64,000 bases of DNA from assembly GCA_900617975.1 (NCBI GenBank), contig UZAE01000002.1:1-64000 (forward strand), read 5' to 3'. The DNA comes from Rodentolepis nana. Taxonomy: Eukaryota > Platyhelminthes > Cestoda > Cyclophyllidea > Hymenolepididae. The notes under the pieces are model-generated. The model worked only from the letters and a program-made list of their open reading frames with translations. It searched no databases and was not told where the DNA came from. Made by a program: the position numbers and the translations under genes. Positions 12,001-24,000 of the stretch are shown here, in pieces. Each line of letters starts with the position of its first letter. Within the stretch, counting starts at the first letter, position 1.

Positions 12001-15000
12001 CACATTTTTTACAAATGTGTTTTACAATATTTAATAAGAGAAAACTGCCTTTGTATGAAACTATAATCATGGCCACATAATTCCCACTTTATTATCGACT
12101 TTCCTTAAGTTGAATAGTCTTCCTTACTAATTTGAAAATGCGATTAAATGCAATCGTTGGAAATACTTAATGGAAACTTTCTTGGACAAATAATGTTCCT
12201 GGACTTACTGCCCACTCCTCTGTAATAAGCGCTGAAATACGTGAGCAAAGTTCAAGTGTTGCTGAGTTGTTGATTTGCACTAGGAGTCGGGACTAATTCA
12301 CAAGAAATTCACCAGACAGTATAGTTGACATTTTAATTTTATTCCCAAATGACCTTTTCTTTAAAATGGATTTTTATTGTTGGTAAGGCAAAATATTAAA
12401 CACTTTCTCTTTGAAAAGCACTTGATAACGGCTAACAGTAAAGCGATAAGGTGGGGGGGGGGGGGGGAGAATGTCTCAAACCAAAAAAGAGTCTAATTTC
12501 ACTTGAACTTTGAATTCGATGTGCATTATAATTGCTCAATTGGTTAGTTCATGCTCCAAAATTCAAAGCTTACGAGTCATCGTGTGTGTGTGTGTGTGTG
12601 TGAATAACGGAAAAATACGCATTGCCAGTTGATCAGCTGACTAATTTAGATGGTCGTCCATACCGTTTCAATACCTTTTTGATGTCACGAATTCCGGGTG
12701 ATACTACATTATATGGGTAGTTAAATAGCACTGTTAATCACAGCGAAGCTCAGCGGTGTTCAATCAAGGTGTACTCTAATAATAATATATGAATTGAATA
12801 CCAATAAACACACGATCTATATCATATAGTTCGTCTTTCCGTCCTTTTCGTGCATGCTAGAAAAGACTGACAAAAAATTAGCGTTGGTTCTCACGCTTTT
12901 AATGTGCGAATTTGCAAAAGCAACAGGGTTTCCTTGTGAAAGCAGACCCCTGTCCATATTCAGGACATTTTACTGGTCAGTCAGTAACACGTAGCCCGGA
13001 GAAGACTTTACTCTCGGATACGAGCGTGAATTGCGTTAGCCGAAGTATCGATTTCACAAGATATCCAATTTAAAATAACCAATAATATCTATTTCAGACC
13101 CCAAAGGCGCAATTCCCCACCAGAGGATAATTCAAACAAAGACTGTGAGGTATGAAAAGTAACAGAAATGAGAACAAAGCTCTCATACTATCAATGGGAT
13201 TACTATAAATCACGCACAACGATCAATGAGGACTTAAGGCGACCCATTTTCCATTGCTTTGAGCCGTACGATGAATGAAATGGCACGTGTCGAAATGCTA
13301 TACTCACTCTTGAAGCTCTTCAAAGAATGTTCAAGAAAAAATAATAATAGACTCATATAGTCTTTTGAGAATATGAGAAAAGTAAAACTCCGGGTATTAT
13401 GGTTCGAATCCACTTCTTTCCCAAAGTTTTCCAACAAACAATGGCTATGGATCCGCATGTTCGAATAGTGATGTGTATATTATTTTTATAAGCAGAGTAT
13501 TTAATGCACTAATAACGAATTCCGCTTTAGGTTTTTTATAAAATATGACCTTTTCAATCTTTCACAATTTCTAATCATATGGCCTATGGGATAGCATAGA
13601 TTACCTTCTCTTATTAAATCTTTCAAATAGCGACCTATGCGTGGCAGTGTTCAGTTTGCGGTTAACCATGGTGTTAAAGGGCTGTTTGAATAAAGAAATG
13701 TAAAACACCATTTTCTACTACATGAATGGTAAGTATTACACCTTGTTAATTTATCTAATTAAAGGCGAAAGCAAATGGGCGCTGTTGACAGCCACATAAC
13801 ACTTCAACTGCTTCGGAGATCATTTTGTACTCCATCGTCTGACCCGCCATAAGCAAATGGCATTTTAATAGACATTCCAATTAGTTGCACGGTTGAATTA
13901 GCCAAAGTACCATCAAAACAAATCCGATTAAATTATTGATTATCTAAGGTGAATTTCTGGCTTTAAGCATTCAAAGATGATGCTAATAAACTGCCACCAC
14001 AATGCATTTTTCCTTATGTATTACATACGTATTAGAAATACTGATGTTTAAACCGCTAATCACCCCCCTCCTAGGATCGTACACGATGTTCTTTCAAATT
14101 AAGCTCTATTGGTACTAGACTCTAGACAGAAGGCGATATTGCCGTTTGAAACATGCTCACTACGTGTGTAGCCTTCGCCTGATACCACTAATACTCATCC
14201 CATCGGCATTAGTCTGCTGTGGGACACGCGTGAGTGCGGATGGGTGCATTTTTCAAAAATAATAATAATTCGGGCGTTAAAAGGTTAACTTTAAGAAGCA
14301 CTGTTTTAATCAAAAAACCGCCTAGAAATTTGCTTGAAAGTCTAAAATTGAACAGATGGATAATTCAACTAGTAGGCATTAACCGAAGACGAATTCTTTA
14401 TCAATTTCCTTGGCCTACAAAACCGTCACAGAGAAAGAAAATCGACAAGATTAATACTTAGTCATATAGCCTATCGAGTGTTAAAGAAATCAATGTTTTT
14501 TTTAAACTCTTCCCCCCCCCCCAGCTATCATGAAGCCCATAAGGGGGGGAGGAAATTATGACAATGGGCGTTACCCAAGAAGGGTTGGAGGTTAACTAGG
14601 CAGGAACGCGCAGCTTAGCTAAGAGATTTGCACACAGCAGTTGCTTTCACGTCAACCCAACGCCCCCCCCCCCCCTGATGATTCATCCATTCTCGGAGGC
14701 CACAGCCAATGTTGAACGCATGTTTGGGCGTGTTGTTGTAGAAATATAGTTAAGTCGACGCCCGCATTGTGAGCTTAGTCGCACACCAGCAGCGCATTGC
14801 AATGAGAGACAAGGTGAGTTCTCCGGAGAGAAAAAACACCGTGGGTGTAATACAACTGTAATTGAATCAACTAATGCTCTTGCCAACAAAAAAGACATTA
14901 TAAAATTTCAAGGAGGATCTATCATGTTAAAGGACAGGAGAGTGTTCCGTTGACTTTCTTGTGGGTCAGAGACGACGTATGTCAATCAAAGGTGAAATTG

Positions 15001-18000
15001 GGGGCAATAATTTAAGGCATAATAGATTTTAGACTTCTTTTAACACTCATCCATACTCAATGAACAGATAATACACTCCGTTTTTTACGGAATTGGCTTT
15101 AATTTTACTTAAATTTTTTTAATTTATTCAATTCCATTCGAATTGGCCACAAATTGATTTATTCGATCTGAATTATACGATAATTTTGGGCTCTTAACGC
15201 TGACTAGGTGTTAATAATCGATAAATTGTCAATCGTAGGAATATGATAATGACCTAATCGAGTTTTAGACCTACCCCCGACAGATGAGGCATAGCTTCTA
15301 ATCGACATTGTATCCGAGTTATCTCGATAAGGTGACAATCCATTTTGGGTATTCAGCGCGGATCGATTTTGTTGATATGAACCGATGGTCAGATTTCCAT
15401 TCGGTAGAAGGGATTGGCTTGCCGGCAGAGAGTTCTGTCGTATTCCTCTCAACATTTTACGCCCCTCCTCCGAAAATCGTCCATTGGTGGCTGAAATTCA
15501 ATTAAGTAGTGAGGTTATTATCGAGCTTTTGTCTGCATAAATTAACTTATGTGCCAAAGATCAATTGGGCTTGTCTCCCTTTTATATTTACATGGCAACC
15601 CATAATGCATACGCCATTTCGGAAACGTTAGCAGTGTCGCCATTTCAGAATTTGAATAAATTGCACATGAATGTGCTAGACGCACAAAGCATCCCTTAAG
15701 TAAGGGTCTAATTACACTCATTACCTAAAGGGCCAATTACTGCCCCTTTTGGCAGTTTCAGCTTATTTGATGGATAATGGCAGATCAAACTGTATGCGAT
15801 ATGAACTCTAATTAAACTCAACTTGCTTGCAACATCTCTAGTTGTCTAAGGTAGTAAAGTATAAGGTCGCGACAATAGAAGTTTAAACAGTTTCATTGGA
15901 CTAGTCTGCTTGCCTGATTTCGGACTGGGAATTTCTAGCCTATCAACAAATAATTAGGCAAAACATTTGCCAAGACTTTTAATAAATATGAAAGTTAGAA
16001 GCTGAAGTCTGCTTCTTTTGAAAAATATGATCTTGAGTAACTGATGGAAAATAGTCTGCAATGAACTATGAACTATTGGATTGTATTTTGGCCCGCTATG
16101 AAGCAGCTCGAAGATGGCTTAGATCCGTTGTTACATCTATTTAAAACTTATTATTGGTGTGCTTACTAGAAGTCTACGCGGCTATCGATTACCTTCGATA
16201 GAAACTTCAAGTGTAGAAATATATTACACTGGAGAGATTCATTAGGTAGGTCTATTCGTGAGCACAGTTAGTAGATAAGGTAAAATGTTATTTATGACTT
16301 TTAAAGAGATCCTAATAGTAGTTATCCGGTCGGACAGAACTCATTCAGAATATCCCCTGAAAAATTGCTTCGTTAAGATAAAAACTGTACTGTAAAAACT
16401 GTAAAAGCGTTTATTTCTATCACAGTATATGCCAATAATGTTCGCCTAACTGAGTCATAATGGTGACCACAAGAGAAGAAGAAATAGATTTAAAAACCAC
16501 CATAAAATAAACCTTCTTGCTGAATCATCAGGCATGAATTTCTGTAGAATGTGATATCGAGGGATAGAATGTCTGCATGCTTGTCAATGAAGAAAATTAT
16601 GATTATTCAAAATTGGATGCTTCCAATCATACTCTGAAAAAGTAATAGTTCAACTAAGAGCAGAATTCTTTATGTACAAAAGTAGCAACGATCTCGAAGA
16701 TGAAAATATGCCATATTAGGGTGCAAGTTGGGGTCCGTTAGAAAAATTATAAAATTTCAAAGTATATGGGGCACATTCGAATATATGAACGGTTAATTAG
16801 TGATTTTTGTTCATTATTAAATAATCTTCTCATCCATCTCCCTATTCAAAAATACTATGCTAGTGCTATAAGTCTTAATAGTCGTCAGCTTCGATTGCTA
16901 CACAATCAGAAGATAAGGGTATGGACATCCTGAGAAATGCAACAGAAAACCACTAATCACACAAATTGTATGAAAATACGTTCAAATGACAGCTTTAGGT
17001 ATTACTGACGATGCAGTCCAGATCTGGCAGCTTCGATTCCCCTTTTCTTGTTGAACTTTGCCGATTTGCCCAATGAACTGCATGAGGATCCGTTTTACAG
17101 ATTCCCATAAAAAAACATGTTGAATGAAGATAGAGGTCTATTTAAGGCAGAATTTCAATATTCCACAATATCAGACAACATCTGGTTAAATGGATTAGGT
17201 TACTCAAGGCTATAGCACTCATCTATTCATATTATGCAGGAAGAAATTAATCTGCGTAAACTAGTTATTCACAGTGACTACATGGACGCTCTGCATAGCT
17301 AAAGAACTCGAACTTACAACCTCCATCTCCATAGAGAGAAGTTCCACTAGCCAGTGGTGGCTTTTCATGCCCATTAATTGCGAAATCAGCAATCGCATTG
17401 GCGAGAGGGGGTCGTCGAGGATTTAGTGTATTGGATTTCGAGGTCTCCATGCTCATATAGCTCCCAGAGAGTCGACCGAGACTTGCACATCTTTGCCCAA
17501 GCGTACGGGATACGCTGTTTTGGCGTCTCCTCTGATTGTACTTAGGGCTACCACGTAGGGGAACTGAAATTTGGGGAAAAATCGATAAGCAATTAATTGA
17601 CCATTTCGGTGAGCTATGACATTACGATAGAGCTGCAAAGCCTCGTTTCCGATAAAATCAATAAAAAGTCAATAATCTTGTTTATTTGTATTGCTGCAGT
17701 ACTGAATGTAAATCTCTGGCGAAAGTGGCTTTACTGTAACCCTGGAAAGCGTTAAGGTTAAATCAATTTTAAATCATTGGCCAAAATGCTGATGTAGTAC
17801 CAATGTTCGATGAATTTACGAATTTTGCTATAACATTTACTCACTATTCCATTGTGCCAGAAAGTGATTTCATTCTTATTGATCATAAAGGTCTTCTTGA
17901 ATGCGACGATCAAGTTCCTCTAAAACCTGTAGCGCCCTGAGTTAAGACCAACCTTCCACTCCGGTCTTTCAAACTAATTTGAATTTTTAATCATTCACTA

Positions 18001-21000
18001 TGGCTACCTAAACTGAAAGTAAAGCAATTTGAAATCATTAGGACATTAGTAATCCTTGATGAGCTAGTGCATCATGACCTTGAGTTTGCTTGCCAAGTTC
18101 AATTTAAAATAACTTTTTTACCTTAAGAACAAGTCACTCAATCTAGCAACCGAACCCCTCTTACCTCCATTCTATTTCTTGTGTGTACAGGTTTTCGCAA
18201 TTAATATAAATTCAATAAGCATCAATGCCACAACATTGTTTTGAATAGGGAAGAGTAATTGCCTAGGTGGTCTCCGAGTCGTTCTTAATCCTTAACAGTC
18301 GAGAGTGGAGAAGATTCTAAAACAATCTCGTCTTCTTTATGTTGATTTTATTGAAATCCTAATAAGTTGGAAGGGTGCTAAATTCTCTTTCAGAACCTAG
18401 ACACTACCTCCTACCCTTATCTTCAGCCTGCTTAGTCATAAGTGTCTGGGTATGTGCTTTTAAATAAACCAACCAATTGGTAAATATCAAAATTTGGTGT
18501 TTGACTAATTTAGATATAGAGATGTATGATTGCAATCTTCTCCCTTAGGACTCCCAAAAAATGCTAAACAAAACATTTAAAAATGCTAAACAAATTACAT
18601 GAACATTCACAATCACCACAACATAAGTACAAGATGTTACAATTTAGCAGGCCTCATCAGACCTTCTAATCAATAATAATCTCCTCAAATTACCAACTTC
18701 TATTAAACTGAAAATCAAATAGATTAGTACTTTTATATATTCCTTAAAATGAGCAAAGTTTAGTCCGCGTGCTTAATTGCAAAATCATCAAAGGTAACAT
18801 ATAGAGCGTATTTTCTATAGTCTGGAAAACGCGAGATCGTCCCACACAGAATGAACTTAATGTAGACAAAAGACACCAACTGAGTAATGGAGAGAGAGAG
18901 AGGTCAAACATGCACCAGTAGTTCTAATGAAATTTGTTTTTAAATTTGATCCTGTTGACCGCGACTGTGCACATGAGAGGTGTTTGGGTAGGTAATTTTC
19001 CTTTAAATGAAATAGGTCTTAGAAGATAAAATTTATTAGACTTTTGACCCCAATAATGTGCGGAAAAAACACGGAGAAAATGAAATTTCAGCATATAAAC
19101 TGAAATACAACGCGGATCATTAATTTTTTTCTCTGTTCATCTTCGCCATATTTCTTGGTGAAAATAGCTCCACTCCCCTCCCCTCCCCTCCCCCCTCACT
19201 CCCAATTTCAGTCGTTGATTCGACTAATTGACGCGTTGAATAGGCCTCGGAATGGAATTGCTGATTTTCTTGTTAGATGGCCATGATACTCTAATTGAAG
19301 ATGTAAAAGTTAGAATCTGCTGACTTTCAGATTACAAGAAAATGAAAAAGGGATTCCAAAGAAATATCTCAGCATTAATATGGAATAAAACAAAAAAACA
19401 AAGCGTTTTTTTCTCTCAAAATCAGTTAGGCATAAGAAGAAGGAAAGGAATGATGGGTTTTGGTTGGAAAAGAAGTTCTCAGATAAATTTACCAGACTTT
19501 TACTTCCAATGAGCTATAAAAAAATTTAATCATCACAAAACATGTAGAGTTTAAATGATTTCCTAAAATGATGATCCAATGGAATTGTTATTGAGTGAAG
19601 ACATTTTGATCATAATATGCCTCATTCCTAGTCACTTTGAATTTAAATCTAAAGGAAACACGAAAAGGGCTGTATAAAAACGAGATTAAACTGTCACCTT
19701 AACATTCGATGAAAATGACATTTTCATTTCCATTAGGTAATAATTAAGAAAATCCAATTTGAATTAACTTATTTTCTGTTAAATGACGGCTTTAATTCTA
19801 ATAAATATTTGCGAAAAATTGTAAACGCGTCAGCACTATGAGAGCTGGTAGAATGGAAGAGTGAATGATAAAACGATTTGCACGGCACCAACTTTCTCCA
19901 AGAGATCAATTGATGCTATATAGTTACGGCCGACATAACTACCCATGATCAATAAGAAACAAATAAGTTTTAGGTAAATGAGGTTAGTTTATTTTAAAGC
20001 GCGCATTCAACCACCCTATTAGAGGTCCAATGAACCCAACGGGAATGACTACTTACACAACACCGGATTTGCATCAACGAGTATCGATGTCCTGACTTCT
20101 AGACATAATTGAAGGAGGTTGTCTAAGTAGAAGGACTTAATAGCAGCATTTTAATCAACCATACGTAATAAGTTAATAAATGAATATAACTTCTCTAAAC
20201 CAGGCAGTTATTACAAAATTCACGATTTCTCCCTTGAATTCCACGATAGCCTTATTTATTAATTTAACTGAGGGAACTTGATTTGTTTGAATTTTGGAAT
20301 CTACTTTCATCTTTTTTTGAAAGCATATCCTGTTTTCCTTTCCTAAGGGGGTATAAAAAGTATCCACTCAAAGTAATTCGCTTTCTCGTCACTAATAATA
20401 TTGTTGAACAAGTTAGTAGATATAATATGCTTGTAATAGTAACACCATTATAAATAGAGTCGTACCATCAGGCAGGTATTTTGTGAATAGACTCTAATTC
20501 TGTCACACATTTTATCGACTAGACTTAACTAATTCTCTTGGGGTATCTTGGTAGTTACCAAGCACGTGCCTTCAGACTTTGACCTGGTGTACTTTAACTC
20601 CTAATTCAACTTAACTACAAAAATTCAAGATCCAACAATGTAAAAGCAGTAATTAAGGTGACATTGTTAAGAGAATGAGTATAGATCTTGCAATTAAAGT
20701 TCCTTATGATTCAATGGGCAAAAACAATTTCGAATCAATTTATTTCCTCTGTAAGTTCGGCTAATTAAGTGTGTGTGTGTGTGTACCCTGTAGAGTTAAA
20801 TCAATTAAAGATATAATAAGCATTTACCAACATCCTTATCCTGGAAATCCCAAATGAGAGCAGCTGTGGTGCTATGATTGGCCAGAATAGCCTCTTGTTG
20901 AGCTGTGTGTCCGGCCCGATTTTTCAATGTTCGATTTGCACCCCGGAAGAGTAGTAGCCTCGCACACGATTCTTGGCCATTGTAGGCGCAAAAGTGCAAG

Positions 21001-24000
21001 GGAGTATTTCCATCGAAGGTTGTCTGACTGTTGATATCAGCACCATAGGCTATCAACTGCTCTAAGTGCTGCCCACGACCGAAACGACAAGCCTGGAATA
21101 TACAATAAGACGGGGTTTATAGATAGTGCGCCATGTAACAGGAAGTATGGGGATGTGTTTTGCACTAAATGATCTGCATGTGTAGATGAAGAGCATGGCA
21201 CTGATATCCGAACACCGCTAGTTCATCTGTTTCCGATACTATCGGTATAAAAGGAATGACCAACTTCTTGTTATCTAGATGAGTACATACCGTGAGATTC
21301 ACGGTTTGTTGATCAGTTGATTTAATGGAATTTTGGGTCTTACCACTATGCACAATTTGCACCCTTATACAATCTTAAATCTTCATTTTAAACAAACAGT
21401 TGAGCTCTTGGGCTCTCCAAACACTTAGAAATTAGGGCCCAAGAAGGTATTGACTTGCAAGAGACTGTCATGGGAACATATGGTGACAGGATCAAGAATC
21501 TTGTGACAAATTCATAGTCACCTTAGTGAAGTGACACAATTAGGCAGCTCCTTATTTACCCTACGATTTGGCTGGCCACCCGCTTTAGATTCTACAAGGT
21601 GGGATGTAATTGCCTAAGCTAAAAACCTTTCCAAAATTTTGAAATTTACAGCCATATGGTTGGAGTGTTTACTTTCGGCAGGAATAGAGAGAAGGCGTTA
21701 GGCTAGAAAATGGAGAAAAAAAATGACTAAGTAAAACAGAATAAAACTTAAAAACATGAGTAAATGAGGAGGAATCGATAAGCCTCCCAGTGGGAAAAGG
21801 ATGAGTCAGAGGGAAGGTAGTGTGAAAATCATTGTTTTAGATCGAAGATAGTGACAGATTGATGTGACTTAGGTTATTGCGGATGTTTGGATCGATTTCC
21901 TATTGCATTTTATCTGAAATTATTTGCCACAGGGGAAGTTAGTTAACAAGCATTGGCACACGATATTGGCCTGACCTTTGAGAAAAATTGCGCTTGAAAG
22001 CAAAAAACTCCTGGATTATTAGTGCTTTACAATGTGTAAACAAGAAGAAACATGCAAGTTAGTTTCCTTGCGATTATGTTGACCACTTCTGAAATAAACT
22101 TGTCATAAACAATTTCAAAACATATTTTACAGTAGGCTTTTATTTCAAAGGAAGAAGCCGGGAGAGGTGAAATCCATGCGCTGATAATTATCCGTCAGAC
22201 TTGTGTTCAACCCATAAAAGGGCGATTTCGGAATACGTCGGAATAAGCGACTATTAGAGGCCCATAAATGAGGGAATAAATATCTTTGACCTGTGAAGCC
22301 AGTCAATTACCGTATATGTGAGCAAAAGCTAAAGGGTGTTTAAATGGCTACTAATTCAAAGCAAATTTAAACAAATTAAAGGCGATACTTCGAAAACTCC
22401 CCCCCCCCCATCTCTCTCTCACCCTCTCCGATAACTTTAATATGTGGGGTGCGTAATCGACCTACCTCCACGCGGTGCGCCCAGGGCAGTGTATTCTCAT
22501 ACGGCAAAAAAGTCTATTAACCTGGAAGTTGACTTCTGACTTCGAACTACCATGATCCCATTGTATGTCAAATTCGATCACTTCCAGCGTACTTATCCTA
22601 CCTTTGTGTCTGTCTGTCTCTTTTACATCTTTGTATCACTCTTCTGTCTCCCCTCTCCACTTTTTCACACTTTGATGTTCTTCCCGCCCCCCCCCCCCCC
22701 CCTGTGAAGCCCGAAGTCAGCTAAAGGGGTAATGATAAGTATCATAAAGCCCGCCATTTGAAATGACTTTAATATGTACAATTCAGATACAGCAAGCAAA
22801 TAAGTGATTAATAAAATCTAGTTAAATGACGAATACTTTGGGAACAAAGTGTTAGCGGAGAGTGAAGGATAAATGGCTATGAAAACGATGTCATAAATGG
22901 CACGCATTAAATGCTTATGGAAGAGATATTTGAGAATGCCCGTGATAAGACCCACTTAAAGCCAACCTGTATTAATTTCGCTTAGAGTTATGTGGAAGTG
23001 ACCAACCTGATGAATCTCCTGCATTCCTGCTCCGTCGACGACTCCGAGAATCGAATGATCGTAGAGAAGGCGCTCAACACACATGGCAGATGTATCATTG
23101 AGGATGCAGTGATAAAGTGGAGTTAGTCCATTAGAATCCCTTACGTTCGGTGATTGGCCCAAGTCAAGTAATACCTTACAGAAAAAAATGTTAATAGTAT
23201 GGCATTAACAATGGTCAGCCTGAGTTCCATAGCTCGAATTCCGTATTTATTCCTTAACTCACTAAAAAAAATAGTGTTAATTCTGATGCAGGGTGTTAGG
23301 GGATAAGCCAAGTAGAATAATTTCTAGTTGGTTTTTCCCAGATAGATTAAAAATTTTCACAAAAAAATCAAACCCTACTTTAGTCATGTACGTGATGACA
23401 ACAAAAATAGATGACTGAAACCCATCTAAAGCACGGAAGAGAATTACTTGCGCCATGGTAATTCGTGCTGGTCATTAAAGCAAAGAAATTGCAGCAGGCT
23501 TCTCCGACATGAACTGAAGCCTTTAACCGGTGACCAAAGGGTTTATGCGACTAGAAGAAAAATGCACTTGCAGAGCAGCGTTTTACAAAATTCTGCTGTA
23601 GTAAACGCATTAGATTCGGAATTCGAACTTTTTCGTCACATTTACTTAAATAACGACTTCATAGAGGTCGATTTATCCATAAAAGACCTATGAAAATCGT
23701 CGTATAGCAAAGGCGAAGAAACCTCTGAGCAGATCAAATCACCCTGTTGAATCACAAACAATTTTATTCTTTTCTGATCAGAACAACTATACCCAGAGTA
23801 GGTTGAACAACAGACGACTTGATCAACAAACAGTCCAAAGGAGACTCCTCGACTAATATCGACTAAATTTCCTCAAAACCTCTATTTCTCCCTCCGCAGT
23901 TTTGAAGAAGGTCATAAGTTGGTGTTAAAATCAGATGGCTCTAGGTTCTACGAAATTAATTTAAAATGAACTTAACTAAGAAAAAATGCCAGCATTATCT

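Larger units (their letters stand above)
8045..15274. other. 7.2 kb SHANK intron block that must hide at least one exon
   Basis: The exon ending at 15275 leaves one base over while the exon starting at 8044 needs two, so an exon with length remainder 1 (modulo 3) must lie here or the model is wrong. I looked for an SH3-type GFWEG/GWFP pattern on the minus strand and did not find it. Visible contents are a family B repeat (14130-14285), G or C runs at 12453-12467, 14512-14522 and 14663-14675, and a GT microsatellite near 12583-12601. Several small plus-strand frames (10174-10407, 10474-10665) have no support. Confidence 0.55.

Noticed and set aside
13083..13146. Plus-strand exon-like block PQRRNSPPEDNSNKDCE with acceptor and GTATGA donor
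   Set aside because: Isolated, on the strand opposite SHANK, with no partner exons within several kb.
14683..14898. Minus-strand frame considered as the missing SHANK exon
   Set aside because: No SH3-like residues (ALYDY, GFWEG, GWFP) and no acceptor/donor pair giving the required length remainder.
23448..23693. Plus-strand frame of 81 codons
   Set aside because: Inside a SHANK intron on the opposite strand with no splice or homology support.
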